A DNA stretch of 64,000 nt from Saccharum officinarum (GCA_020631735.1 CM036199.1:15406834-15470833), one strand, 5' to 3'. Counted from the stretch's first letter, positions 10,661 to 22,269 are shown. Notes: generated by a model not told the origin, from the letters alone. Program-made: numbers and translations.

Positions 10661-11432
10661 CCCGTTCGCCTCCGTTTCTTTTCGGACTTTCGGCGTAGTG
10701 GAAAATAGGCATTTCATTTCCCCGAAATCGCCTGAATCCCGCGCTCACACGCTCGGCGGGAGGGAGAGAGGAACCCAAACCCCTCTCTACCCGCAAACCA
10801 CAGCGCGACCAACGCCACCTTTGCAAATGTGCCAACACCATCAAGTGTACATCTCCATGTGCTTGTGTGTTAGCTTTTTCTCAATCATTTTCAAAGGTTT
10901 TCCAATTAGCTCACTAGGCCCTACATGCAATGCACTTCATGAATTCACCTAGTGGCACCCGTGCATCGAATAACCGATAAGACTTCCCCTCTTAATAGTT
11001 CAGCTATCGATCCTAAACCACTCACACCCTCTATGGTGTCTTGAGTGTAAAACAAAATGGCCCTATGGTTATACCTTTGCCTTGAGCCCATTTTGTTTCT
11101 TCAAATGATATGATCCACTTCATATCATCACATGACCGTCTCGATCCATCGACCTTGACTTCACTTGCTCTTCACCGTTGCATCGGTCCGTCGGCGCTAA
11201 GTCTTGCTCAAGCTTCACCATCGCATGGTCCTTCGCTTCGAAGCCTCGACTTGCCCTTCACCTTCACAACCGGTCCATCGAGCCAAGCCTCATCTTGGTC
11301 TTCACCATCTTGGTCATATGAGTCAATGTCATGTCTCATATGCAATGACCACCTTTATCTAAATCATCCACTTAGATACAAAGGTTAGTCCTAGGTTTCA
11401 TCAATTAGCCAAAACCAAACTAGGGACTTTCA

Positions 11433-12679
11433 ACGGGGGAGAGGCAGGCAACAGCACGTCCGGCCGTGGCATGTTGGCCGCCGAGGAATGCGTGAGCGGA
11501 TACAGTGGCGCAGCGTCAGGGCACGGCCGGCTAGGTCTGATCGTTGCTTGATCGTTGGCGTGGGAAATTTCGACCGGTGAGATCGTGCAGATAACGTTGA
11601 ACCGAGGGACAACGTGGCATGCATCGCGCGACCGGATGGTGGGTGGTGTGCGTCCAGTCATCCCGACCGGCACGTTCGGTCACTGCGCAGTGTGCTGCCT
11701 GTGGTGCCCAACGACTCTATTTCGTGGGGGCTTCTATTTAAGCCCCATGGCTGACTCTAGCTCACTCTCTTAGCCATTTGCATTGACATAGCAACCTTGT
11801 GAGCTTAGTCAAAGCCCTCTCACTCATCTCTATTATTGATTCATCTTCTTTGTGAGATTGAGAGAGAATCTAAGTGCATTGCTTGAGTGTTTGCATCTAG
11901 AGGCACTCGGTGATCGTGTTTCGCTGCGGGATTCGCTTGTTACTCTTGGTGGTTGCCGCCACCTAGACGGCTTGAAGCAGCGAGGATCGTCGAGCGGAGG
12001 TTGATGATTGTCTCCGGCTCCGATCATGGTGATTGTGAGGGGTTCTTGACCTTTCCCCCAGCGGAGAGCCAAAAGGTACTCTAGTGGATTGCTTGTGGCT
12101 TGTGTGATCCTCATCTTGTGTTGGTTGTACGACACCCTATTGAGGGTTTGGCGTGTGATGCTAATTAGCGCGTGAACTTCCAAATGAGTGAATCGCCACA
12201 ACGAGAACTAGCTTGCCGACAAGCAAGTGAACCTCGGTAAAAAATCTTGTGTCACCTTGTCCGAGGATTTTCATTGGGTTCTCTTGTGATTAATTAATTG
12301 GCTCTATCTTGTGATTGACTCATACCTCGACACGTCGGTATAATCATCGTCATCCTCTTTTGTATTACATTTCTAGTGTGTAAGCTAAGCTCTTTAGTGT
12401 AATTAGTTTTGAGAGCTAGCTTTCGTCGAGTCTAGTGGTTAGTTAGGCTCTTTAGCTAGTCTTTGAGAGCTCACTAACTTAGTATAGTGACTTAACAAAT
12501 TATATGCTTAGTGATCATAGTCAATAGAATTGTAGTAGGTGGCTTGCTCTTTTAGTAGGCTAGTGCAACACTCGCTTCACCATTAATTGTCTAACATATT
12601 TGCTAAGTATTTGTGCTAAGTATTGTTATAAAAATTTTTAACAGGCTATTTAATCCACTCTAGGCGTTAGGACCTTTCA
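11433..12679 (+). repeat. 3' part of an opposite-strand Sirevirus-type LTR
   Basis: Shares with the LTRs of this family the GGTTGCCGCCACCTAGA block (also seen at 63960), a TATA-like TATTTAAG at about 11735-11742, and the ending TAGGACCTTTCA at 12679, which matches the LTR 3' end on the opposite strand. It begins abruptly at the end of the minus-strand element, so the Copia element probably inserted into it. The missing 5' half should lie in the gap or further left. Could be a solo LTR. Confidence 0.7.
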
Positions 12680-13158
12680 GCGCGTTAGTCGGACTCATTC
12701 GATCTAGCGGTAGCATGAATACACGTTTAGGAAACAGAGGGTTTTCGCACCCTATTGTCGATAGCACCTGATCAATTCATTGCAAAGAGAACGCATCCTT
12801 GGGGCATATTGTTCACGATCATATAGTTAACACATGTTTTCAGAGCTAGATTTCTATGAGCCTAGTCGAGCCAAGGTCTTCTAAGGAAAATTGGGAAGCT
12901 AGGCTAGAATAATCCATGTCAAACAGAGTATAATTATGCTAGCTACGAACCAAAGCTAAGATCTTACGCAAATACGTAGCATAGAATAAGAATGGAGAAA
13001 TGGATAAATTAAATCAATGATCATAATTACAGCAGTTCATACGAAGAAGGAAGGAAGACCAGTGTGAGGACGGAGAAGAAAAAGGAAAAAGAAAAAACAA
13101 AAGCGGGAGCAAACGAAGTGGTCAAGAACCAGAGGAGGGATCAGGAGCACTGGATAAT
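12680..13158. other. Intergenic / 3' flank of the AGP gene
   Basis: No ORF or recognised repeat apart from the expected 3'UTR of the arabinogalactan gene at its right end. Confidence 0.6.
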
Positions 13159-13563
13159 CTAGAAGGCGTAGACGGCCGCGGCGACGGCGACGGCTGCGAA
13201 GGCGAAGGCGGGGCGGAGGCCGGCGGCAGCGCCAGCCGGGGTCGCCGGGGGCTCGGCGGAGGGCGAAGGGGAGGACGCGTCTGGGCCGGGCGCCGGAGGG
13301 GAGGCGGTGGGAGCCTCGGGCGCCGGCGCGGACGCGGACGGCGTGGGGGCCGGGGTGGGCGCGACCTTGGGTGCCGGTGCCGGTGCCGGGGCCGGGGCCG
13401 CCTTGGGCGGGGCGACCGGTGCTGGTGTCGGGGGCGGGATCGCCGGAGGAGGGGTCGCGGGAGCCTTGGGCGCCGCCGCGGGAGCGCCGCTGGGGGCCTG
13501 CGCCGTGGCGGCCACGGCGAGGAGCGCGAGCACGGAGAGCACGGCGAGGTGAGAAGCGGCCAT
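13159..13563 (-). CDS. Classical arabinogalactan protein, 134 residues
   Basis: Single-exon gene for a small, secreted, heavily glycosylated cell-surface proteoglycan. The first ~22 residues (MAASHLAVLSVLALLAVAAT) are a signal peptide. The centre is almost only Pro, Ala, Ser, Thr with many AP, SP and TP dipeptides, the sites for prolyl hydroxylation and arabinogalactan addition. The last ~20 residues (AFAFAAVAVAAAVYAF) are hydrophobic, after small residues AGAAAG, which is a GPI-anchor signal. No Lys-rich or fasciclin domain is present, so it is of the classical type. I chose the internal ATG at 13563 because the longer frame upstream has no signal peptide and lies in the 5'UTR behind a TATA box. 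Exact paralogue unknown. Confidence 0.85.
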   Translation of the reverse strand: MAASHLAVLSVLALLAVAATAQAPSGAPAAAPKAPATPPPAIPPPTPAPVAPPKAAPAPAPAPAPKVAPTPAPTPSASAPAPEAPTASPPAPGPDASSPSPSAEPPATPAGAAAGLRPAFAFAAVAVAAAVYAF

Positions 13564-13690
13564 TGCGGTGAGAGAGCGCAGCTCGGGTGTCTTGGCTCGC
13601 TTCTTGCCTGCCTTGTGCTGCCGCGGTGAGAGCCCGTGAGAAACGACGGCGAGAGTGAGTGCGTGGGAGAGGACGTGCAGAGGCGTGGGG

Positions 13691-13699
13691 CTTATAAAG
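13691..13699 (-). promoter_or_regulatory. TATA box of the AGP gene
   Basis: TTTATAAG on the minus strand, ~130 bases upstream of the AGP start codon, which leaves a 5'UTR of about 100 bases. Confidence 0.6.
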
Positions 13700-13846
13700 G
13701 TGGCAGCTTTTGCGCGAGCACCGAGCTGAGGCTGTGAGCGAGCGGCCATTTGTGCTGGACAGCGCCGATGCAGCTGCCATTGCCTGCTTGCATGATTGCC
13801 TCGCACGTCCCTTGCTTCCATTATTGAGACTTTGAGAGGCTTTCAC

Positions 13847-14410
13847 GTCTGGAATTTTGCTTTGGTGAGAGAGAGTGTCTGATCAAACGTAGGAGTACGC
13901 TGGTGTTGGTAATAATACACTAATGGATCAATGATGAGCTCTCTAACCACAAGGGTCTCTCTGGAATGAGGGTCGTCGGGGTTGTGGCCCCGCTTGTCAG
14001 CTGGCCATCACGTTGCTTTGCTTGTTGACACTTGGCAGGTGAAGGCAGGCGGCAGCCTTGAAATGAGAAGTTGGAACTGCAATGCTGGCTGACTGAATGT
14101 CTGAACCTTGAATGGTTTTTCTTTTCACCTGAAATCAAGCCAATCAGTTGGCACTGCATCGTATTCAGCACCGACTGATCGGTCTCGATGACTCTGAACG
14201 CCAGCGTTCAGTTTCCATCACATGCAGAATATCACACGAAGTGTGGCTGCTGACTTGATCCGTGGACGGTGGGCCTTACCTTCAAGCATGCCCTGCATGC
14301 TGCCGTCAAGAATTTCACGATTTCAGGCAACGGCATGGTGCCGGCCGGCCACATGCCAGGGTGGACCCCTGTGTACGCGCGGCGCCACTGGCGCATGTGG
14401 TTCGTTTACG
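13847..14410. other. Intergenic, upstream of the AGP gene
   Basis: Likely holds further promoter sequence of the AGP gene. No ORF, repeat or RNA gene recognised. Confidence 0.5.
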
Positions 14411-14756
14411 ATAAAGCAACCACAATGTTTGCAATAAGATAGTCCATAGAAATACTATCAGGTAGCTAAAACATTGTGAGACCAGTTCATAGAGTAGTCC
14501 ATAGCAAAAGGTTCTCATAAGTTTATGGACTACTCATAAAGAATAAAAAAACATTACTTTTTCTCACTCCTCCCTCTCTCTTTCTTGGCTTTGCACAGGA
14601 TTGTAAAAAGAAGGAATTTTTTTATCTCATATAGGACCCACCTTATGGACTACGTGTAGGCTGAAATATTGTGGAGACAATAATAGCTATAATCCACTGA
14701 TACAAAAAAAACTACCTATACTGACTACTTAGCTCATATATATTATGGTTGCTCAG
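14411..14756. mobile_element. Probable MITE
   Basis: AGCAACCACAATG at the left end is mirrored by ATTATGGTTGCT at the right end, with AT-rich non-coding sequence and internal TAGTCCATA-type repeats between. A clear target-site duplication was not found, so the superfamily is open. Confidence 0.5.
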
Positions 14757-15719
14757 ATAATACTGTCATCTCAAAAGATGCTTTAACACCTCGCCTGTGT
14801 CTATGCTGTCTGCAAAGATTGGAAAGAGAGGAGACAGCTAGGGGAGTGGCCGAATGGGGAGAGGAAAAAAATGATCAGATTCTCCTCCCTTTTCTGTCGT
14901 GTCAATGAGAGATACGTTGGAAGAAAGCCCAATTTTAATTTAATTTGGGCATCAAAATGAAACAAGCTAGGCATGCATGTACTCCACATTTATGTATTTT
15001 GTGAATACATGGCACTTTGATGCAACTCTGCACACAGATGAAAATGATCACTTTTGCTCATCATATACTCGGTGGTAAAGTAAGTGTCCTTTATGAGCTG
15101 ATTACTTTATTGTTTTTAATAAGCCTTCTCATTGTTTTCTATGTCATCAGTTCTCAAGAATAATACAGCTATCCATGGATCTGCCTGACATTGTCTTCCG
15201 TGACAGCTTCCTTTTGGTTGTATGCCACTTCAACAAGCCCAATGGACAGACACAATTATACAACCAAGATGTACTGAATGTCAGCAAAAGCATCTGACAA
15301 CATAAGCAAAGGCATAAAGGATTAGTCCCAAGCTTAATCGCAGAGTGATCAAAGAAACATTGAACTTAATCTCAAAATCCAATTGTAATATATATTGTAT
15401 ATAGCTACCAATGTGAATACACAGCTCCAACATTGCCAGCCTTCCAGCAGGCACCACAAGCAGATTATTATTGCCAGATGGGGTGTTGTACTGTTGTACC
15501 AGATGGCATGCAAAAACAAACCTATCCATGCCATACGGAGAGTTGAGGCAAACACAAATACATCACCAAACCAGAGCCGTCAAGTATGGTATGGGCAGTT
15601 GCACTGCACCTAATGAAAAACTACATCAATCATCACAGGATACCTCACGCTCAACTAATCTTCAACCTTCTAGCACTGTCATTGAAAAATCAGAAATATA
15701 TTCTTAGCGGAGGAAAGGA
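14757..15719. other. Intergenic
   Basis: AT-rich; no gene, RNA or obvious repeat recognised on either strand. Confidence 0.5.
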
Positions 15720-15915
15720 AACTAGACAACTTTGAAAAGGCATACAACAAGGTAAAATGAGATTTCTTACACCAGGAGTTAAAGATGAAGGCTTTCCACC
15801 CAACAGTGTGCTTGGTTATATCTTTTTTGTCAAAGGTGGTAACGTAGGGATTAAGGTTAATGATCAACTGAGATCTTATTTTAAGAATAGAAAGTGCCTT
15901 AAGCAAGATAACCCA
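15720..15915 (+). pseudogene. LINE reverse transcriptase remnant, first part
   Basis: Across two frames it reads FEKAYNKVK then, after an in-frame stop, KGGNVGIKVNDQLRSYF and KCLKQDNP, the degraded equivalents of the plant LINE RT blocks FDKAYDKV and GLRQGDP. The homology stops at the DNP point and resumes at 16985, so a later insertion splits it. Confidence 0.68.
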
Positions 15916-15926
15916 CCGTCAACAAG

Positions 15927-16397
15927 ATATGGTCGGCAGTCTACCGAGGGGTACGCCCAAGGTAGTAGATTGTCGGCAGACAGGTGCGCAAGCTACGAAC
16001 TAGATGGTGACGCAAGACAGACACGAAGTTTTATCCAGGTTCGGCCGCCGTGAGGGCGTAATACCTACGTCCTGCGTCAGATTGTATTGCTTTATATGAA
16101 GAGATGTAATGAGATGTGTTTTGAGGGGGCCCCTGCCCGCCTTATATAGTTCGGAGGGCAGGGTTATAAATCTAAAAACTAATCCTAGTTGGTTACAATT
16201 GCCACAGCTGGCCGGATAATGATTCCTATTCTAACCGACCAGGATCTTGCTTGATCTCCAAGTTTGATTTCCTTCCTTGCGCGAGACGCCGAGCAGATCG
16301 ACCGGGCCGCGCGTCATCCTTGTCATGGGTCAGGCCCACTGATATGAACCAGCCCAAGTCTAATCGTGGGGCTATAGGGGTTAATACCCCCACACCC
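15927..16397 (-). repeat. LTR-like fragment or solo LTR inside the LINE remnant
   Basis: Read on the minus strand it begins TGTGGGGGTATTAACCCC, has a TATATAAGGCGGGC core promoter motif near 16138-16150, and ends near CGGTAGACTGCCGACCA. The internal CCAGGTTCGGCCGCCGTGAGGGCGTAATACC block is a familiar grass LTR motif. No convincing target duplication; the family is not assigned. Confidence 0.5.
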
Positions 16398-16689
16398 ACT
16401 ATCCCCTATCTTTATTTCTCGAACACACATGAGAGCTGCATATCTTTTATATTAAGAAAAAAGTATGAGAAATCCCAAAATAACAAAGATCAAGACACCT
16501 CAACATACAACCACAACAAAGCTCGCACACACAAACAAGGGATGAACGACCAACGAGCAAAACAATTGGGCAACACCAAGTATCCGTTTGATCAACAAGG
16601 TGATGCCCCTGACACTCGCTATACCCCGTAACTTTGCTTATTTGAAGACCACAAGTAGGATATTATACACATTAGGCGAAGGACAATCA

Positions 16690-16984
16690 AAGACACACTA
16701 ATTCCAATGGGTCCAAAGAGACTAGTCCTAAAAATAATTATAGAATTAAGACCCTACCTATCCTGGCCATCGATAATCTCATTGGATCGGCACCACCAAA
16801 CTTCAAAGGAAAGCTCAGCCGGCTGGGGAGCAAGTTTCTGTAGCCTAAGTTTTTGTCTAAAGAAGATACAAGAGACCAATAGGTCATTGATGATTTCCTC
16901 TTCTTGATCACACAATAAACATTTGTGGTAATGTTGAAGACCCCGCTAAGCAAGACGATCTACAATCCAATACTTATAATTGTG
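16690..16984 (-). pseudogene. Antisense LINE C-terminal fragment (zinc-binding RT tail)
   Basis: On the minus strand the frames include LLCDQEEEI, LRLQKLAPQPAELSFE and WWCRSNEI, resembling the Cys-rich C-terminal domain that follows RT in plant L1 elements. It lies in inverted orientation within the plus-strand LINE remnant, so it belongs to a second element or to an inverted segment. Confidence 0.5.
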
Positions 16985-17260
16985 CATGACCAATATCCCC
17001 TATCTTGTTTAACATTGTATTCGATATGTTGGGAATCATCCTAGCTAGGGGAAAAGAAGATGGTTAAGTGAGATGGTTAGTGTCACAACTGGTGGAGCAT
17101 GGATGTCCATTTTACAACATGCAGATGGCACGATATCATTATGGACCATGATTTTGAACAGGGAAAGAACATGAAGCTTCTTCTTTGTGCTTTTGAACAA
17201 TTATCAGGTCTTATGGTTAACTTTGACTAGAGCGAAATCTTCTGTTTTGGCTAGGTAAAA
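16985..17260 (+). pseudogene. LINE reverse transcriptase remnant, second part
   Basis: Continues the RT after the insertion: ISPILFNIVFDML, then a degraded catalytic block ILQHADGTI in place of LQYADDTI, then LLLCAFEQLSGL and a broken EIFCFG. The catalytic aspartates are lost (ADD to ADG), confirming a dead copy. Confidence 0.7.
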
Positions 17261-17715
17261 TCCTATGGGGGCACAGTACTGACTACCACCCCCGAGGAAC
17301 AGTGAGTCTATGATGATGATGACTACTTTGAGAGCCTTGTCGATGCCTCGGTCACTCGTTGTTCCACGTCTTCTCCAAGGGCATGGCGAGCAAGGAACTA
17401 GATTGTGGGCCCGAGGAACCAGGACCCAGTGTCGCTATGCTCACGATGGTTGTTTGTGGGGCGTAATGGGAGGTGGTGCTCAAGGAGGGCCTTGATGTCG
17501 CTAGGGTTGGGCATCCACAATGGTGGCTATGGGAAGAAGGAGAAGAAGATATGGTTGAGAGGGGAAAGAGATTTGAATAATAGATTTGGCACCCAAGGTC
17601 AAAAAGCAGACAAATTTTTCAACAAAAATCTAAATATATAACTTTCGATCTATGGTTTTCTGTAATTAATTGAAATAATTCATAGCTGCAGCTTCTATAA
17701 TTATTTTGTTCGACT
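17261..17715. other. Intergenic, unassigned
   Basis: No recognisable protein or element. Short open frames lack any family signature. Confidence 0.45.
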
Positions 17716-17990
17716 AAAACATACCATATTATATGTTCACTATGTAGACCTACTCATGTGGAGTTCAACAAAATTGGATTTTTTATTTTATGATTTTTCT
17801 GTGATTTACTATGATTTTTCAAAGATTCGACTAAAATAAATAAAGTAAAAAAATTGTACTAAAACATACCATATTATATATTTACTGTGTAGACCTACTC
17901 ATGTAAAGTCCAACAAAATTAGATTTTCTATTTTATAATTTTTCTGTGATTTATTATGATTTTTCAAAGATTCAGCCGAAATAAATAAAA
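17716..17990. repeat. Two-copy direct repeat, ~130 bp
   Basis: The block starting AAAACATACCATATTATAT at 17716 recurs at 17862 with mostly transitions, ending AAATAAATAAA in both. Spacing is 146 bases. Confidence 0.8.
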
Positions 17991-18500
17991 AAGAAAAAGA
18001 CAAAACCACCGCCACTGTAGCAACCACTGTCACTGTAGCGAAACAGTCGCCCAAAACCGCTTAAGGACGTAATATGAACGATTTTAAAAGTTAAGGGATG
18101 TGTTTTGCCCGGTTTCGGAGTTGAGGGACCTAAAGTAGACTTCTGCGAAAGTTGAGGGATCTCGAGTGGACTTTTTCCCTGTGCATATGCTTAGCAGGCC
18201 GGCCCAGTACCTTGTCTGTCTCCTTGCTGCACTCTGGGCCCCCGACCACACCCGCAACGGTTCGTCAATCACACGAAAAAAATGTGACCTTCCACTCAAA
18301 AAAAACAAAAAAATCCCAAAAAAAACTCAAAAAAACAAAAAAGGAAAAAAATGTGACGTTTGCACCAAAAAATAAACGACGAAAAAATGTGACCCCACAG
18401 GTCAGCTGACAGACGAACATAGCCTTCAGCCTTCCTGTACGTACAAAAAAATTTAAAAAAATCTCGGCCGTACACGGCGTCCTCTTATTAGCGACCCCAC
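17991..18500. other. Repeat-derived and A-rich sequence upstream of H3.3
   Basis: Contains a GTTGAGGGACC / GTTGAGGGATC block (18118-18175) of the kind scattered in grass genomes, then an A-rich stretch with AAAAAATGTGAC repeated three times (18278-18390). No gene. Confidence 0.5.
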
Positions 18501-18534
18501 TAATCAACACTAATCCAAGATCGCCGTCCTCCAG

Positions 18535-18720
18535 GTCCCAGCCAATAGGAGCGCGAGCTTTACCCTCCCTGATCCGTGTCACAGCTAAACGAGCATCATC
18601 GACCGTCCGATCGTGCGTAGCCAAGCACAAAAGCGCCCGATCCGCACCGTCCGTTTGAATCACCAGTATTGACGCCCCATATATAATCCCCTACCCAACC
18701 GCCGCCTTTAATCGCCAGTT
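18535..18720 (+). promoter_or_regulatory. Promoter of the histone H3.3 gene
   Basis: TATATAAT at 18680-18687 places the transcription start near 18710. Upstream are a CCAAT box (AGCCAATAGG, ~18540), two CCGTCCG boxes (~18603 and ~18647), a motif known in plant histone promoters, and GATCCGCA (~18637), one base off the histone octamer complement GATCCGCG. Assignment of the boxes is by motif only. Confidence 0.6.
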
Positions 18721-19820
18721 CTAATCTGAGGTTGGGGAAAAAGCCTCGCGTGTCGCAAACCGCTCTCTCCGCTGATTTGGGATTTGGCAGGCGCTCGAGG
18801 TAATCATGCTTTTTCGATACCGTATTTCGAATCTTCGATTCGATTCCTGTAGTTGATGATTCGCTCGTGGTTCTTGCTAATTTGTCCCAGCGGCGCTCGC
18901 CGCCGCGAATTCGAATATCTGTCGCGATTAGGGTTCCATGATTAGGGGTTAGGTTTGGTTGTTTGGTGGGATTTTCGGTTCGCTCATGCTTAATCTCGTC
19001 TACATGTGGTTGCTGCGCTTATTTGCTGCCGATTTTTGCGTTTAGCAAGTACTGTCGTAATATGCGGTTGCCAATCGCATGATTTCCCCAGTATACATGG
19101 TCCGCGGCTTAGGCATCAATCATTTACCGCGACTATTCGATTTCATGAGCTATAGCGAATAATTCGCGTGCATTCTATGTGATTTGTAATTTGTAGATGT
19201 CGTCATTAGAATAACTTATGCTACTGAGATGCGGCTAACTCATATCGTAAGAGCTGATGGTTACATGATTTTGCTGATACTGTTATATCATGCCTGATCA
19301 TTGGATTCAAGAAACCTCGTTCTTTTATAGTTAGGCATCGTATTGTGAGAATGTTCTTGTGGGTCTCTTGAATGTTGTCTTTAACTATTGCGCAACAATA
19401 ATTCTACTGATGTTCGGTATGCTTAACCTAATGCACTTGGTGTAATTTATATGTGTTTCTGTATTGCTGCACGAAAGCAGCAAAGTTGATGTTAATTGTT
19501 TTTTTCTTTATTAAAAAGAAAGTGCCCAAACCTGCATAGCAACTGTTAATGTGACATAAATATATGAAATTTAGTATGGATATTTCACGTCTGGGGTGGT
19601 TCACATTATCATTTTATGGATGAATCAATTTGTTGAAAGATAGGATCATGATATTTTGTATCATTGCATTGTTATATTTGTGATAGGATGGGATATTGAT
19701 CTGGCTACGTTATCAATCTATTCTGATTGTTTGTTCCTTATTCATAGTTGTAATGATACTGTTCATACTGGATCATCTCCCCAATGTTGTTCTTTAGGAT
19801 TAGAATCAGTTTGAGGTTTT

Positions 19821-20440
19821 AAAAAAAGGACAGACCCAGTGCCAGAGGCTCCCACACGAGTGGGGTCTGGGGAAGGGAATAACCGAAGCAAAGTCTTACC
19901 CCCGCAGAAATTCTGCAGGCTTCGAACCCAGGACCTAGTGACTCGGTGAGCTAGCACTCACCAACAAGGTACTAAATAGCGTATTGCGGGTTGATAGCGG
20001 ATTGTCGTCGAGGTAGCGGATTGCGGATAGCGGGCGATATTGCGGACGATAAGTTCCTATAGCGGCACCCCGATAGTCCCATATAATTTTAAGCACATAT
20101 ATCATGAATAATGAGTATAAATAATTTTAAGGGCATATATCATGAATAATTTTAAGATCCACAGCCGATGCGTGAGTTTTGAATTTGGGGTGTGAGTCAT
20201 AGGGGGCTGGACTAATTAGGGATATTTGCTTCCATGCTATTGCGGCCTGCTACGCGCAATTGCGGCCGCAATATCGGCCCGCTATTCAAAATTGCGGCCG
20301 CAAAGTTCCAGGATGCAAAGTTCAGAACGCTACTTCATAGCGGTAGCGACAATGGACCGCTACCGCTATTGCGGGTGCAATTACGGCCGCTACCACCGCT
20401 ATTTATTACCTTGCTCACCAATTGCACCAGGCCTGCCCTT
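19821..20440 (-). mobile_element. tRNA-derived SINE (Au-like), split by a hAT MITE
   Basis: Read on the minus strand: GGCAGGCCTGGTGCAATTGG, then GTGAGTGCTAGCTCACC, then the pol III B-box-like GGGTTCGAAGCC, then CCCCACTCGTGTGGG and CTGGGTCTGTCC with a T-rich end, the layout of the Au SINE family of grasses. The hAT element at 19965-20413 interrupts it; joining both sides restores the SINE. Confidence 0.75.
19957..20421. mobile_element. hAT-type MITE with 8-bp target duplication
   Basis: Element 19965-20413 (449 bp) has terminal inverted repeats CAAGGTACTAAATAGCG and, reversed at the right end, CAAGGTAATAAATAGCG. It is flanked by exact 8-bp duplications CTCACCAA (19957-19964 and 20414-20421). 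Internally it holds many GCGGCCGCAAT and TAGCGG motifs and no ORF. Confidence 0.92.
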
Positions 20441-20626
20441 CATTTATGTTTTCCAATAAAATTATTCTATGGCTTCATCATTCAGTAGAACTCTTAGTCG
20501 ATGTGGTTTTGAACCTCTGCATGGTGAATTAGTTATGAAATTGATTTGTCGGGAGTATTCTAAGGATTTTCGCTAACCTTTTACTTATTACTTTTTTTTT
20601 TTTTGCTGTTTTCAGGTAAACCATAG

Positions 20627-21418
<792 letters not shown>

Positions 21419-21612
21419 TTTCTCTGTTATTGGGAGTGGCTCTGGTAGTATGGTGTGCATCTGTTGGATGCTTGCTTTTGTGGGTGTTTGAACTCTAATG
21501 TTGTTCATTCGTAGTGGTAGGAAGTGCTGCAATCGTACTGTCTTTAGAATCTATAATTGTTGTCAATTAGTACTCTATTTGTCTAAGTGTTGGTTTCGCC
21601 CATCAACCTGAT
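21419..21612 (+). other. 3'UTR of H3.3
   Basis: T-rich sequence after the stop. No sharp poly(A) signal is evident; the transcript probably ends in the 21540-21600 region. By position only. Confidence 0.45.
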
Positions 21613-21736
21613 GGGTTATCTGAACCTCGAATTGATATGTTAAGTTGTGAACTTCGTTATATTGTGTCTGGTATTGCCCTGGGTTATCTGAACCTCGAAT
21701 TGATATGTTAAGTTGTGAACTTCGTTATATTGTGTC
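21613..21736. repeat. 68-bp-period tandem duplication
   Basis: GGGTTATCTGAACCTCGAAT and the following bases (56 in all) occur at 21613-21668 and again, identical, at 21681-21736. Confidence 0.93.
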
Positions 21737-21844
21737 AGCAACGGTTGCATGGCATTGCGCTGAGGTTCTTGTGTGTCTGCATGTTGTCTGCTGTGCTATC
21801 GATGTGCCGCTTTATCTTTCGGCGGCAGCAGTCATGAACATTTC

Positions 21845-21960
21845 TGCTTTTGCATGCTTTCGTAGAGGCCAGGACAGTTTTGTATACATTTCTACTTGCA
21901 TGCTTCAGTAGAGGCCAGGACAGTTTTGTACACTTGTGCTTGCATGCTTCAGTAGAGGCC
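21845..21960. repeat. ~50-bp tandem repeat, two and a half copies
   Basis: GCATGCTTTCGTAGAGGCC, GCATGCTTCAGTAGAGGCC and again GCATGCTTCAGTAGAGGCC, the first two each followed by AGGACAGTTTTGTA. Just downstream of the duplication at 21613. Confidence 0.85.
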
Positions 21961-22269
21961 GGCAAACAGCTGAGTAGCATCGCGGGAAGCAGGCGAGAAG
22001 GCTGCATTCGTCGCCCATAAAAATAAAAAGAAGGCTGCATTTGGTTTTAAAAGACCCGAAAGTGGTGTCCTTTTGGCACGCGCCACGACCAACCCACATT
22101 TTACCCGTGCAGCCTTGACTGACCGGCCGGTCTTCCATCCGATTGTTTACGCGTACCAGACTCGTTACTGACCAACCCCACCATAATCGTGCTTCGCTAA
22201 TTGACGGGTTCCTCTCCTGGCCAATCCAAAAATCATGAAGCTCATTGCGCGATTTAACTTTTAAATCCT

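Larger units (their letters stand above)
1068..11432 (-). mobile_element. Sirevirus-like Ty1/Copia LTR retrotransposon
   Basis: Two copies of one LTR flank gag and pol read on the minus strand in the order gag, protease, integrase, reverse transcriptase, RNase H, which is the Copia order. A primer-binding site for initiator Met tRNA follows the right (5') LTR and polypurine tracts precede the left (3') LTR. Long Gag, repeated polypurine tracts and CCGGACGCG palindromes in the LTR fit the Sirevirus lineage known from maize (Opie, Ji) and relatives. At least four single-base frameshifts break the proteins, so this copy is not autonomous as read. The outer left end lies in the gap, so no target-site duplication can be tested. 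Confidence 0.9.
9178..11432 (-). repeat. 5' LTR of the Copia element (complete, 2255 bp)
   Basis: Bounded on the plus strand by TGTAAGGTCC and GACTTTCA, that is TG...CA. Its right part matches 1068-2679. It contains a core promoter, the palindrome cluster and, on the element strand, the TATA-proximal CTCGTTGGCCGGC block shared with the LTR at 62721-64000. Confidence 0.92.
18800..20615 (+). other. 5'UTR intron of the H3.3 gene
   Basis: Donor GCTCGAG|GTAATC at 18800 and acceptor TGTTTTCAG| at 20615, ~1.8 kb. A long leader intron is typical of plant H3.3 genes and usually supports constitutive expression. The first half is T-rich unique sequence; the second half carries a SINE and a hAT MITE. 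Confidence 0.75.

Noticed and set aside
13037..13846. 269-codon frame overlapping the AGP gene
   Set aside because: Alternative frame of the same GC-rich gene; the 134-residue frame has the signal peptide and GPI tail.
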